A stretch of 64,000 nt of DNA from Sphagnum magellanicum (GCA_021904315.1 CM038923.1:8500038-8564037); one strand, 5' to 3'; shown: positions 1 to 13,805, counted from the stretch's first letter. Notes: generated from the letters alone by a model not told the origin. Program-made: numbers and translations.

Positions 1-1620
1 TGATGTGTATGTATGTGAGCAACAAAAAAAGATAAAGAATTGCCATGGAGAGCAGAAGCCCCCAATCAACAACCCAATCAATCAACTGTGATTTGGCTTG
101 CAAAATGGTTGCCATAGTGCCAAAAAAAAAACAAAGGGTTTCGGATTTGTCATGTCCCACCACTGGCCACAAGTTGGAAAGTAGTAAAATGGACCACACA
201 AGAACAACAAAAACAAAGTGTTTGTAACAGGATCAGCAGCATTACAACTTGCAAACTGCAGAGTTCGCCACCACAAGTTTTGGAGAGCAAAACCGACAAA
301 AGCAACATTGAAGGGTTTTGACTCCGGACTCCTTCAATGGGCCTGCTGCCATGGGTCCCCACAATTCAAGGCAGAGGTTGTGTGTTCATGGCATCTGTGG
401 TAATCCAAGCTCCCAGTTTGTTTGGGTTCTCAACTCTGCCCTTGCACTTGCTTCCAGCCATCAATTCCAAGGATGTTTTCAGGAAGCTTTGAGATTAGTT
501 AAAGCACAAGGTGAGTGTATCCATCTGTGCAGCTGAAGCCTTGATTGAACACTTTTTTGAGAGAGGTGATAAAATGGGCTTGGGTCCATTTGATTAGGTT
601 GGTAGAAATGGGATAAGGAACTCATCAATATGCCAAAAGGTTACATGAACTCCGCATCCAATGGGACTCTTCTCACGGGATTAGATTGACAAGTCATTGT
701 GGTTAGCAGCAGCAAAAGGGTTGAACTTATCCACATATGAGCAATCCCACAGAGATTGTAATGGCCATTGGACAAACTTGCACACTTGCATCACCAAGTT
801 CATAATCTGAAGAGTCAATTTATTGATACCCTGGATTCTTGATTTTGAACCATTCATGCCAGATGCTCTTCTATGGAGGCATTTTCTGACCGTATTCACT
901 AATGACAATAAAGCATTGAAAGTCTCAAAGTTGTTCATTTGTGCCCCCTCCCCCTCAAAAAGAAAGCCTCAAAGTTGCAACTTACTTGGCTAATTCATGT
1001 TTCAATGCTTGCTATGGAGTATCTAGGTCATTGTTTGTTTGTCCTTAATTGGGCTTTGTCAATTGCTTCAAGAAGGAAAACAGGAGATGAGTATCCCCCC
1101 CTGGCCTGAAGCAAAGATGGAATCAGTGGCCTGAGAGTGCAACTTCTGAAAGAGCCCGTGGTTTAGGGTAGGTTCTTTCACCAGTTTTTTTTTTTTCAAA
1201 GAACTGCTGGTCCCTAGGGTAGACTGGCCTGTGACCGAACAATTAAGTGCTCAGGGCAGGCCAGATCCAAGGGGAGAGCTCTGTTGTTTCTGATTTCCAA
1301 ACAAACTTGAACCTCTCCTCTTGGCACATATGACACACTAAGAATTGTTCTAAAATGGATTAGAAATGAGAAAGTTATGGCCCTCGAAGTAAAAGGGGGT
1401 TAAGAACTCAAAAAAACAACCCACCAACTCTACCAAAGCTGGTTCCTGAACACCCAAAAAATTCTTTTTATGTTGCTCTATTGCTATTAGAGTTCCAAGA
1501 TGATTTGTAGAAGTTCTGGTGGTGCTCCTATAGCACTTTAAATCGTTGAAAATGAATACAAAATAAAAAAGCCATGACATTTGAACATAAGAGGGGTTCA
1601 AAGCCCACGTGTCTTGTAAG
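1..1620. other. Gene-free stretch, moderately GC-rich
   Basis: Both strands were read for exons. Only short ORFs without recognisable motifs occur. The base composition is less AT-rich than the following region, so this may be the edge of a gene or an old repeat, but nothing specific can be supported. Around 1184-1231 a motif (TCAAAGAACT, then GGGTAGACTGGCC) recurs in inverted, diverged form at about 5194-5237, suggesting an old dispersed repeat. Confidence 0.4.
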
Positions 1621-1740
1621 TTGGAAAGCTTATTTTCCTTCTTGTTATTTTTTCATTACTCCTTTTCCTTTGCAATTCGTAAAGAACCATGCGTTTTTCC
1701 TTAGTGTAATTTCAGGTTGGTTATACGCGAGAAGATCGTT

Positions 1741-1822
1741 GAGTAACTTATGAAATTCGTAAGGAATTGGCCAGCTTAGCCCCAGCTTACGAGAGTTCCT
1801 TACGAATTTTGTAAGTTACTCC
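1741..1822. repeat. Inverted repeat / foldback, about 30-bp arms
   Basis: The left arm (1741-1769, starting GAGTAACTTATGAAATTCG) is nearly the reverse complement of the right arm (1793-1822, ending TTTTGTAAGTTACTC). A loop of about 23 nt separates them. The whole would fold into an 80-nt hairpin with few mismatches. It may be a MITE core or a small-RNA precursor; no known miRNA sequence is recognised. Confidence 0.6.
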
Positions 1823-2429
1823 CTAGTTCTTCATTTTAAAAAAAATCTTTTCATTTTTTCTAATTTATTTTACATAAGTTTAAAAAAATTTCAAAGTGCA
1901 ATTTCTTTTTCAAAACTCTTGCATCTCATAAATATAAGTCCTAAACATTATTTATCTTGAATAATCAAACCCTAATTTTAAACTAATTATCTAAAGCCAA
2001 ATAAAACCTAACCCTAATTTTTTAAATTAAAAAAAAATTACACTTGAGCTTTGCAAACAAGGCCACTTACAATTTTATTGAAATAAAATAAAATACTAAA
2101 ACAAAAAACTTTCAAAACCTAAAAATGTACAAAAAAACACAAAATCTTGAATTTTTCAAATGATTGTTTTTATTCACTGAAGGTTTCGTCACATTATAGA
2201 AAATGACCATCTTTCAGCTCCATGCTAATAATTTGTTGAAAAGCTATGTCCCAAAGATGATCGTTGATATTATTATACCTACAAAATAAATAAAATGTGA
2301 GCATTGAAATAGAAACAAAAAAGGAAACATAATTTTGAAAAAATAAGAAAAAAAGATCTTGGAAATGGAAATTAACAACAAAATTCAAAACCAAACAACA
2401 ATGTAAAGAATGAAGAAGAAATACTCACT

Positions 2430-4012
2430 TGCCATATGAAATTGGGTCCTTGTGGCCAATAACCTCCATCCCATATTCCCACAAAACAAGAGCCTTTTCC
2501 ATTCAAGTGATGTCGACTCTTCTCTCGATTTTGTTCAAAAGTATCTTCTCCTTCAACTCAAGGAAGTTGATAATCAGCTTGTCCATGATTATCATAACTA
2601 GTTGTGACCAATTGGAATTGTCATGAACCAAACATCATCACCATGTTTTCATTTGGGTTTGGGATATAGAAAAAGTGGGTATGGATTGCTTTATTAGAAG
2701 GTCAAATGGTAGGATGGTGCTTCATAATTTCCTTGTAAGTCGTAATCACATCTTTGATCAAACAATTGATTGAAGGACGATGTCGATACGTAAAACAATG
2801 AGTGACATCAATTCACCAATTTTTTGACACTCCTTAGCTTCTACTAAGGACCAAACCTATCGATAGAAACAACAATGTGAACTCATCAAAATCAAGATTG
2901 TATAATTTAGAACAATTTCTAATGTAAAAGTTTAGGATACAAAAGTACCCAAATTTGAGATTCAATTCGAAAGGTGAAGTTGGTTGAAAAATCAATTATG
3001 CTAGCATTTTTCGATTTTCTACAATTGATAGAATGTCGTACTTTTTTATGACCTTCCCAAGACTAGTGTTGAAGGCCTCCAGTGTAGTTTTGTCATCAGC
3101 AAGTTTCACCCAATGATACTTGGGACCAGAAAACATGTTGAAGGGGATTGCTTGTGCATTACCCAACTCGACAATTCGTAATTCTTCTTTTTGTTTGATT
3201 AGCCTCCAATGCCTCTAATCAAGGCTTGGATGTTGCATCACAACAAAAAACAAGTATTGAATTAGAAACTCATAAAAAAAACTAAAAAGAAATAAAAACC
3301 TAAAACAAAAAAACCTAAATAATAGAAATATAAATTACAACAATACCTAGTACAAGGGTAAAGACCATTGTCTTTTTTGCCACTAGCAGAACAAATAAAG
3401 AAAACATCTCCGCAAGTTCTTTCACAAAATCAAATAGGTCAAAAATTGATTTTTCCGTACCATAACCCCAAAACTATCTAAATCATCAAATGCATTACTG
3501 GCCCAAAGTTTGACATGTTTAATGACATGGAGACTACCTTTGTTCACATTGTCCAATTCCTTATCAATATCAAGGAAATAAAAATTTGAATATACCTTGA
3601 GAGAAAAGAAAGAGATTGGTAATTATATGACATTAGGAGCAACTACAACATGATTTGAAATAACTATTATTGCAACTATACAATCAAAATCCTCAATAGA
3701 AAGAGGAACAAAAGGATTGAAAAAATTGGAAAAAAGTTCAATAGATTGTGGTTGAACACTTGACTTGGGAAAAGGAACATAGTTAGCTAATTGTAAAAGA
3801 ATATTTGAAGTGTTGTTAGACCATAATACGTCAATTCCATTAATGTGAATAGATGTAGGTGGAGTAGATGGTGTAGTAGGCCATGATTTGGTAGATTTTG
3901 GATCATGACCCACATTAAGTAAATCAAACAATGGAGGGAAAAAATACATAGATTCTTCAACATAGAAATCTATTGTTTGTTGCTTCTTGAAAGCAAGTTC
4001 ATCAGATGCCAT
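2430..4012 (-). pseudogene. Decayed Crypton-like (DUF3504-type) tyrosine recombinase
   Basis: The minus strand, read through several frameshifts and stops, gives an ordered series of segments resembling the DUF3504/Crypton recombinase family. A 130-codon leader starts MASDELAFKKQQTIDFY at 4012. Next comes KLWASNAFDD near 3500, then FVLLVAK and, one frame over, KKDNGLYP near 3360-3380. Further on are IPFNMFSGPKYHW near 3130, SPFELNLKFGYF followed by an N-F-Y-I-R motif near 2920-2960, and FFYIPNPNEN near 2660. Order and spacing follow the family pattern (W-x-FD, V-x-K-K-D-G-x-L-Y-P, F-N-x-F, SPF-x-L, then a WY/FY-x-N-P block). The catalytic R-H-R-Y region would lie near 2450-2600 and is too decayed to assign. 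At least three frame changes and in-frame stops make this non-functional. The family assignment comes from my reading of motifs; no profile search was run. Confidence 0.55.
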
Positions 4013-7000
4013 TGGAGCAAAATTAAGAGGAAGGAAAAAAAGAAAATGAAAGTGAAAAATAACCTACACAAAATATAAATTCCACCTTTTGACAATGAAA
4101 AAAAATGAATCAATGTTTTAAAAAAAAAGATTTTGCACGGTGAAAGCAAACAATGAATAAAAATTGTAGCAACATATGATCATCACTAGAACGAAAAATT
4201 TAAAGAAATGTACAAATCAACGAAAACACCTACAAAACATGCAAAAAAAAATTCAAAATGAATTAAAGAAGATAATACAAGATTAGGAAGAAAAAAGACG
4301 AAATTGATGTTGTGTGCACTTGTACGAGAGAAAAACTAAATTATAGAGTAGTATATACACTGTGAAAAAATGATGGTGCAATGTTTTAGAGCAAAACAAA
4401 CTCAAACTAAACAACACCAATACAAGAGGAACAAGAAATGCCTACACATAAACAAGGAACACTTGCACATAAATTAAAAATTCATAACCAAAAAAAGACA
4501 AAGCCATTCATCAACACTTACACAAAATCCAACAAGGAACAACAATTTCAAACAACAACACAAGTTTTAAAAGAAAAAAAAGAGACAAAAATATGCAAAT
4601 AACCAAAATAAAATAAATAAATAAATAAAGAAGCGGGAACAAATGTGCAAAAATGTTACATAAGTGTTGCAATGATGTAGTGTTGCAATGAATAGGAAAG
4701 TAAGAATAAAAGAAGGCCCATGGGGACAAAAGTTGAATTTCACGACAAAGGATAACATTGTGCTAGGGAAAGAACAATTGAAAAAACAAATCACAAATAA
4801 TAGAAGCAGCCTTGAGCATAAAAAAAACAAAAAAAATGATGACAACTTAATTAGCTGAAAGAAAAAACTAAAACGACTATTTTAGGTTTAGGGCAAAGGA
4901 TGGGAAAATTTTGGAAAGACAATGGAAACAAATTGGAAAAACTTGTGTTTCTTTACACCATAGAAGGTTTCTTTTTGGGAACTTTATGGATTTTTGGCCT
5001 TGATCCCTCAACCTCACGGCCTTGGGTTAAGGGCTTCAAATATGTAAGGTTCCCATAAATAAACCTTTTCCTATACAAAGATGATTTTTAGAGCTTGAAG
5101 CAACATTCCCATAACATTTTAAATCACTCAAAATGAAACACATATGATGAAAGTATAAATAAGTGTTTGGTCATAGGCAGTCGATCGATGATGGGCCGGT
5201 CTACCCTATATGAGCTCGTTAGTTCTTTGAAAAAAAGAAAATTACCTAACATTGTTAGATAGCTTGCAAGGTAAGCCCATTATTGCTAGGTGTCAAACAA
5301 AAGAAGGCAATGGCCATCAATGAGATCGCCTATTCTTTTGTCTCAAGCCAAGGTATTTACTAGTGTTGGGCGGTTCTCTAAAATATTTAGGTAATCTTTG
5401 ATGGTACATTTGTTATGGCTATACATACCCTACCTTGGCCCTGACCTTGCTTTCAATACCTAAATATTACTTGACCTTGTAACTATAATGACCAATTTTT
5501 ATTTTTGTTTTGACAACCCTAATGGATAATCTTAAGCCCTATCCATTACCAAGACCAACCCCTTGCCAAAAACTTGAAACTTAATATTCAAGAACTTTTA
5601 ATTTGAAGGAAAAAAACTTTAATTGGAATATTAGTATATATATTTAAAAATCTAGAAGCTTATTTAGATGTTTTAGTAAAAAGTTTTAATAGAAGGTACC
5701 TAAATTTTGAGGTTTCTTTAGGAAAAAAAAATTGTTCAATTTATTTAAAAAGTTTTGGAATTGGTGTTGGGTGGTTTTTTGACTAGGTACATAGGGATAT
5801 AATAGTTAGAGGTGAACTTGCAAAAAAATTGCACCTTGCTTTACCTTGACAAATCTTGGATTTGTGGTAACCTTCAGATTCTACATGGGGGAAAAAAAAA
5901 CTAGGTGTTCCCTAAAGCCAACACCAAAAAATGGCCAAGGTTAAGGTTACATTATTTGTAAAAAACAAAGCTTCAAGTTACATTTTTGATAATCATTGAT
6001 TTTCCTATTAAGGTCTAGGGTTTTTGAAGCTTGCTTTTGAGTTTGAGAGTGATTGACAATGCAAGAGCTAGCATGCATATTGCCACATTATCACACCTTT
6101 TCTCCTTCTTGGTTTCCTTTTGAATGTGACAAAGTTTGGAATGTTGGCATTTAAAGGAAATTTTTGTTGATAACTTCTTCCTTTTTACTTAAAAGTATGG
6201 TGTTTATAAATGAGGTTGACCTAAATGAACTAGGTGAGATACGAACTTTAAGCTTTTCATTGAAAATTGCATTGTTTCTTTCTTTTGTGTAGTCATTAAA
6301 ACACAACTTATTATTGTCATAACTAGTTTTTAAAATTGTATGGATGAAAACAAATCACATGGAAATTTAATGTGAAATGGAAACCTTTTCATGTGCTATC
6401 ATTTACTATGTATTGACAAAACTTGTTGTAAAGTTTGAAATGTTTCAAAAAAAAAAAGATGTTGAAAGAACTTTCTTAGCATTGTTACCAATCTTAATAG
6501 TCCTTTTGTAACACCAATTGACACAAGTTTTTTAAGGTTTTTGAAGCTAACTTTTCATGGTTCCAATAAATTATTATTTATCATCAATTTTGGTGTTTTA
6601 ATACCAATTTTCTAGAAATATATCATAATTCCAGAATTTTAATCTTAAATAACTATGGATGGAGTAGAAAATTGATTCTTAATTTAGAAAATATTTAAAA
6701 CTAATTATGATGATTTGGAAAACTAACACAAACTTATTTTGATTTTGATTTATAATCTACTTGGAATTTGATTTGGAATTTGGTTTGTAAAGAAGCAATT
6801 GCAACAAAAATATGGACAATGAACAAAGCCTTGTCATGTTTCCTTAATAACCACATCACAAAATAGTGTGGGTGTGGGTTGTGTTTGCATGTTTGAACCC
6901 TCTCACCAAACTCTATGTGTAAGTTTTAAATGGTTTAAATGTACAATTTAAAAATAGATTAAATTGTACACCTATATTTTAAAAAATTCTTCTTGTTAGT

Positions 7001-8073
7001 AATTTCAAAGTGTTTCATGCAATTTTCATAGGTGTTATTTTTTATTACTTTCTTTTGATACTTAGCTTTTGCTCATGTTGCTAGTCTCCAATTTGGTTAG
7101 TTGCAACTTGCAAGCCAAAATTTGAAGTCATTTCTTTCCAATTAGGTTAGCTTTCTATCACCTATTTATTCTTTCACCTCCTTGTCTGTTCTCACCACTT
7201 GCATGCTTTTCTTGGTTCTCACCAATCTTTTATTGTTACTTCTCTCATGATGCATAGACTTATTCACAATTCATTATTGCCCTCTCATGTAATGTTCAAT
7301 TTTAGATAATAGTATGTGCAACTTGAACCAAGTGCCAATTACTTTTATGGTATCCATATGGGCTTGGCAATATATGGTAACAATACTAGCATCATGAACA
7401 TCCACAATGTAGAACAAGAACGCCTTTTTTATGTTGTTGGTGATGGGGACCTAATGAGGCTATCTTGCAAGAGGTGCATTTAGGAATTTGAGAAAGTAAA
7501 GAAAGGCTCGGAAACCACACTACAAGAATTCACCCACATGGGCATTTTACAAGGTGAACAATAATCCACTTGTTGATTTAAATAAAAGTCAAATCATGCA
7601 ATGCATAGTTTAGCATAATGACATGATCAACCCAAAGAAAATGGCCTTCATACACCAAGTTCTACAAAGGCTTCATTGCTTAGGTCATAACACTAGAGGA
7701 AAACTAGAAACAAACAACTACCATTTGCAACCTTATTTTAGTTGCAAAAGACATTTGCTACTGAAATTTACTTAGTTGCATTAACCAAGTTGCATAAGAC
7801 ACTAGTTCCAAGTGTGGATGAAATCAATGGTCAACAAATACTTCACCATTTATATACTATTGTATGTAATCCATATATTGCCATAAAAATCAACAACTTA
7901 CATAATGACACATGGCAAATGAAAAAGGTTTGAAAAAAAATTGTTTTAAGAATAGATAATGGATTATCATCATTTAATTTAAATGGTTTAAGATTCTGAC
8001 ACATGGCATAATACCAATATGCCATGTGGCATTTTTGGATTTTGGTCAAAATGAATTAAAATTTAATATTTGG
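4013..8073. other. AT-rich gene-free stretch
   Basis: No exon, tRNA or transposase motif was recognised on either strand. Poly-A and poly-T runs are frequent. A repeat shared in inverted form with the segment near 1184-1231 lies at about 5194-5237. Confidence 0.4.
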
Positions 8074-8134
8074 TAGGTAGGTAGGTTGGACTAGGTAGAT
8101 AGGTAGGTAGGTAGGTAGGTAGGTTAAGGAGGTA
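8074..8134 (+). repeat. GGTA/GTAG tetranucleotide microsatellite
   Basis: Runs of GGTA (AGGTAGGTAGGT...) are interrupted by GGACTAGGTAGATA. The same TAGGTAGG phrase recurs near 8925-8975, 29001-29034 and 37960-38020, so this simple motif is spread over the window. Confidence 0.85.
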
Positions 8135-8379
8135 GGAAATTATTTTAAATTTTTTTTGGGTTTAACTTCTAGGGTTAAACTTTTTAAAGGGTTAAACTTC
8201 TTTGATTGGCTCATCTCAATTGACATGTGTTTTTTTATGTGCAAGTGTAGGACAAAGCCTCCTCTTTATATAGTTATGAAGATGGAAATGGAGGACAAAA
8301 CATATGGGATAAAAATTGAAGGTGCAACTTAGTTGCAAACTAGGTTGCAACTAGAAAGTTCATATATTTTGTCCTCCTT

Positions 8380-8930
8380 TTTAATTTTGTAAATTATATA
8401 ACTAAGTAAATACATAACTACCTAATTATTAATTAGTATTTATACAATAATCAATTAACTAAATTCATTTAGTTATATATTTCATTAATAATTTAAAATA
8501 ATCATATAAATAAATATAAATAAAAAATAAGTAATTAATATCTAAATAATAATAAATTAAAATAATAATTATAAATTATAAATTAAAATTTCTGAAATAA
8601 TAATAATTACATTATTAACTAATTAATAATTATTACTAACCAATAATTAACTAACTAATGAGTTAATTATACATTATTGATGAATAATTCATAAATAAAT
8701 AAAGAAATAACTACAATATTATTACATTAATAAGTGTGAATCAAATAATAATTAAGTAATGAGTTGATTATAAGTAATTAATAAGATAATTCATATAAAA
8801 ATAAATAATTAACTAATATACTCAATAATTATGAAATATTAACTATAAATACTAAGTATGAACTAATAGCTATCAATTAATTAAAAAATAAGTGTAACTA
8901 ATTAATCATCAATTAATTAATAGGTAGGTA
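8380..8930. repeat. Extreme AT-rich low-complexity block
   Basis: About 550 bp is composed almost only of A and T, with recurring TAATTAA and AATAATAATT words. It is bounded on both sides by TAGGTAGG-type simple repeats (about 8074-8134 and 8925-8975). No coding potential is seen. Confidence 0.6.
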
Positions 8931-8975
8931 AGTAACCTAGGCTAGATAGGGAGGTAAACAAGGTTAGGTAAGTAG

Positions 8976-11089
8976 GCAATTTGTCTAAATAAAAACTAAA
9001 TATAATTTTATTGATACACCAATGGAAACATACCCCCATTATATCATTAATATAACTTAGAAATAGTACACATATTTTTCAAAAGTTTCCTAATACACCT
9101 ATGCATACCACTAGGGTATCAAAGGTTTTTTGCCATTAATTAAGACCATTGAGTCTATTTTGCTTTTGCAAATTGCATACCAATTGTGCCTGAGGAAGGT
9201 GTTCTTGTTTAAAAAGGTTTTTGTTAAAGAATTTTTCTTTGCAGTATTGAGTAACACCTTGAAAAAATATGGGTAACCTACCTTTGATTGAATGTTTCTT
9301 ACATTCACAAACACAAGTTCAATCTTTGGACATAAAAAAAGGCCCATAATATGTCATTGTTGGATTTTTGAAACATAAGTGATATAAGTGGTATTGCCGT
9401 GGTTGTGATGTGAAAAACTGCAAGTGTGCATTGACTTAATGATGCATAAAAGAACATAAGTTTCCAATTGTTGTTCAATTGGGTAGAGAAATTCTTGGGA
9501 CTTTAAAGCTAGCCAAATTGAAATGGAATTAAAACTCACCACTTTGAAATTCTTGATTTTTGATAAAAAAACATTGACCATTGGCTCCATGGGTTAAGTG
9601 TCTTACGTCTTTTAACCTTGCAAGTGTATGCAAGGTAGAATTAAAATTAAAAAAAAAACTCAATGTTAAGTTTGAAGATGAGGTTGAATGTGAAAGATTC
9701 CTGAAATTTTGTGATATTTAAAAAAAAATGGAAGTGCAATATATAATTTGTAGTCCACCCTTGGCATTTGAAGCAATCTACCATTTTTTATGTGTTTTTT
9801 TCTTAACAATTTTGACATTTGAGGTGGTTACAAAATAAGGTTGATCACTTTTTGTATCACATTATTGTTTTTTAATAGAATGTCATGCATTAACATGCCA
9901 TTAACATACCATAAAATCATCATTATGACAAATTTACCATTGACTTAAAATTGTCAACTTGAATAAAAATCTATACAAAAAGTTGTAACATATATACATA
10001 AAATATAGAGTAACTAATTTTTTAAGTAGAGAAATATGCATAGGACTTTTGTTTGTGGCTTCATGTAAATATATTTTTGAGTGTAATCATATTAACATTA
10101 ACCAAATTAGTTGCAACCAATGCTTTAAATTTCATATTTTAATGTAAAAAATTACATTAATGTTGTAAATCATTCAAAAAAATTCATGAAAATGTTTCTA
10201 ATGTATTATTGAAACATGTTATATGATTTGGAATGAGTCTAATGAGGATAAAATATTTTAAAAAAGTCATTAAACATTGTACAAAATTTAATTTTGAAAA
10301 GATTTTTTAAACATGACATATTTTGAGGGAGGTTTTTAAAACAGATATTTACATAATAGTATATTACAACATTTTCATGGGTCAAATTTTAGTTTTTCCA
10401 ACTTTTAAACAAAATATTCCTAGGATATTTTGGAAATATTCTAGACTAAACAAACACCCAAGTAGGTAGGTCTAACTCTTATTATTTTATTTGCACCTTT
10501 TTGTTTATGGATTTTTTTGGGATATTTTATAGGGAATCAATATATGATATATTAGATCAATAGGAACATAGTTGCAAAAAATTTATTAAAAAACATTAAC
10601 CCAAAAAAAGTTATGGACTTTTGAATGTCTTAAATTGAACCTTATTTTCTAATTTCCATACCACAATCATTATTTAAAGAATTTTGTTGCTTTTTTCTAT
10701 AAATATTTATGTTAAAAAGTTATTTAATTGGGCTTTTATTCATATAATATTTATTATTTAGTTAACCACCTTGTTATCCTTCACTCAAACAATTATATCA
10801 TAGTAAACTACCGTTTCAATACTATCAAATGGATTTTTTATGAACAATTTATCAAGTAAAATTGATCCCACTTTATCTTGCAAACATCTTTCAAAGTTGT
10901 GTATTTATAAGCAATTTAAATAACTTGTGTCTTTTTGTCTTTTGTAATGCACATGAGTTCATTGGAAAAGTAGCTTCTGAATTCAAGCAAATGTAATCAA
11001 AGTGCCAGGTAAAAAACCTTCTAGAGATTTGTGGTTTTTATCTTTTTAACATGGGGTGCAAACATAGTAAAAGGAACCACATGGTATGT
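8976..11089. other. AT-rich gene-free stretch
   Basis: Only short ORFs without domains occur. Because the adjacent 11090-11520 segment matches part of a hAT relic at 34.6-35.0 kb, this stretch could be the remainder of another decayed copy. I could not identify transposase motifs in it. Confidence 0.35.
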
Positions 11090-11520
11090 GGAAAATGTTT
11101 GAAATAATAATTTTGTATCTTTGAAAAAATCACAATGGGAACATAATAAATAAGATTGTAATTTATTTTTCTTTTTAGGTTACATTAGTTGTAAAGTTTC
11201 AATGTTCAACACTTGATGCAAATAGATGATGTTTCAAAAGTCTTTTTGCATTTTCAAAAAAATTGCAGACAATTATTTTTTTAAAATTTTTTTTGTTATC
11301 AAATGTGCACCAATCATCCTCAAAATTGGGAGGGATTTAAATATTGATGATAAAAAAAACAAAAGAACTTGAAATTGGTGTTTAAAATAAATGAAACAAA
11401 TGTGTTTTTGACCTTGAAAATTATGAATTTGAGAATGTGTCTTTGACAAAAGTTATTCATTTTCATTTTATTCAAAACATGCATGTATAATATAAATCAT
11501 ATAGATCAATATGCAATAAT
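11090..11520 (+). repeat. Dispersed repeat, copy 1 (second copy at 34560-35010)
   Basis: Blocks such as AAAAATCACAATGGGAACA, GGTGCACCAATCAT-type text, AACATTGATGAT-like text, CAAATGTGTTTTTGACC and ACAAAAGTT(A/G)TTCAT occur in the same order and spacing at 34590-35010. The second copy lies between a BED-finger-like ORF and a transposase core, so this is likely a fragment of the same hAT-like element family. Confidence 0.55.
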
Positions 11521-11879
11521 TAATCTTGGCTTTGACATTGTGAAATTTACATGGAGATCTTTAGTTGAGGGTTTTTTTTTTTCAATTTTTAGACACTATG
11601 ATTTCCGTTCTAACACATTAATTAAAATAAACATTTGAAATATAATACCTTTATTATGATAAATATATAATTAATATGACATTAATTTCAACGAATGTAG
11701 GTCTAATTTCGACTCAATTTCATCCAAATTTGTATGTCATCTCTTTGATTTGTTTAGGCCATGTCCATCATAGTTAGTCCTTGCTTAAGATCTAAGCCCC
11801 AATCTTGACCAAATTCTAGATCTAGATGGATTTCAATGGAGCTAAATCTCAAGACGAAGCCAATCCCATATTCATTGCT

Positions 11880-13805
11880 TTTCATGTAATTTCATCCATA
11901 GTCCTCCCCCACATATGCATATGTGGGTTTGAGCCATGTCCACTTTCAGAAAGGAAGTTTGCTTCAGGGTTCTCAAGCTCATTATATTGAGGCCATCAAA
12001 ATGTAATCTACATCTTTGTAATCTACATCTTTCAGACCAAAGATTGAATAAAATGAAATAATGCAAAACATTGAGAGGTTTGCCTACTATAAGAGAAACC
12101 ACCAAAGTGAGAACTATAGCTTTAACGAGTTTGATCCTCCTCCAAATCCTTAGAGCAGCTCCGCCCATCTCAAGTGTACTTTGGGCCTCCAACAATATTT
12201 CTCACATCCCAGATGGCTTACTTAATGTTTCTCAAGCCCCTGGACCCATAAACATGAAATCTGGAATAGTAAAAGGTGGGAGATTATAAAAATAAAACCA
12301 CCTAGATGAGTCATTCTGTCTGGCCCATCAAGAGTGCCTTTTGCAGGCATGACATCCTCTGCAAATATGCTCACACAAAGCCATTTTACTACCACAAACT
12401 GGCATAAGCTTGATTGTTCTTTGTCCAAAACATACTGTGCAGGGCACTAGTGGGAATGCTCTTAGAGTTGTGCTGATTGTCACCAGCTCAGCTGAAATTG
12501 TTGTTTTCTTGGTGCGCAAAGCAGTCTTCAAGGGGAATTTGAGGCCAAATGGCATTCCATGTATTTGGCAAATCCCAGATATTCCTAGAGAAATACTAAT
12601 AAGCTCTCTAAAGCAATCTTGCTTTGGGGCATTCTATGAGGCAGTGATTAGGGGTCTCTCTCATGTCTTTGTTGCAGATTTTGCAACTAATGCCCATGCA
12701 TTCAAAGCCAAGAGCCCTGCGGAGGACAAAGGTTGAGTACTAACCAGATGAGCATAACCACCTTCCATGGTCTCAGAGTATGTTGATAGCCTATCTTCCT
12801 GATGCCATATCTAACAGATCACCTCTACCTCAGCCACAAACCATGGGGCAACAGAGTGAGGAAAACCAGTAACGATTTGGCTGAAAGGTCATGAAGCATC
12901 CTCATTATTCATCTTATTTAAAAGACATTTCAAGCTCTGAGCACCATAAGCTGCCAGCAGCAGCAGTTCTGCAAGTCTTTAAAGGAATATGGAAATTGCA
13001 AATCAGTTAGTGAAGCTCATATCACCTTATTTTGGATTGGGGCAGCACTTACATATTGACCTTCTTCAGTGCCCTTTTCGACACATGACATCCACTACAT
13101 GTGTGATTGATGTTCACTTCTGCAAAAAGGCAGAGGGGGTACCAAAGCCCCATTTTAGACATGAAGTTATGTGCTTTGGGAAACATATAGAACACTCTCC
13201 TACATCCATATTTAAATAATGACTTGTGCTTCTTTGGAAAACAAGAGAGCTAGAAGGTTAGAAACCAGCAAGGCAGTGAAAAGGAGAGGCCCAGCGTGCA
13301 CCAAAGGTTTCATCATCAGTTCACATTCGATCAAGAGGCCATGTGGGCTCAATTCTGGAATTTGTATTGAGGTCAACAACCTTGCTCACCACCACATTCT
13401 TTCCCTTCCTGATGGTATGTTGGCACCATGCTCTGCATTCACAGTTTTCTTCTTCCATCTCTCATTTAAGTACCTGCTCCAATATCATCAATCCGTCAGG
13501 CATTTCCATATGCATTGCATGCACGTATACATCTAATTGCAGATGGTTATGTGAAAATAAATTCCAGTCAGCACCCTTCACAATCTCCCTGGCCTTTTTG
13601 AGCCTATCATAGATATAACTCTTAGGAGTGTGGAAATGGAATGCAAAACCTCTGTCAATTGGTAACTTAGCTTCCATTTTGTGAACTCTCTTTGAACAGC
13701 CAATGTCACGAGCAATTGATTACAAGTGATTGCATTTAGCCTTGAACTCACTCGCATGCAACTCTTTGACATTCTTCCATTGTGGTTGAATTGCACACCA
13801 CCCAT
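11880..13805 (-). pseudogene. LINE-like ORF2 3' remnant with zf-RVT motif
   Basis: Reading the minus strand near 12600-12720 gives a segment with Cys-x(4)-Cys-x2-Cys spacing followed by ET-P-N-H-C-L-I-E-C-P-K-A. This is the Cys/His pattern of the zinc-binding region that follows reverse transcriptase in plant LINE ORF2 proteins (zf-RVT). Tryptophan-containing segments follow (NIWDLPNTWNAIW near 12560; SLWW near 12390), as expected for that region. Upstream on the same strand are coherent but frame-shifted segments at 13462-13805, such as SYIYDRLKKAREIVKGADW, which I cannot assign to a motif. Multiple stops and frameshifts show it is dead. The reverse transcriptase catalytic core was not found, so the 5' part is missing or unrecognisable. 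The 13.5-13.8 kb segment could instead be an unrelated host pseudogene. Confidence 0.5.
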
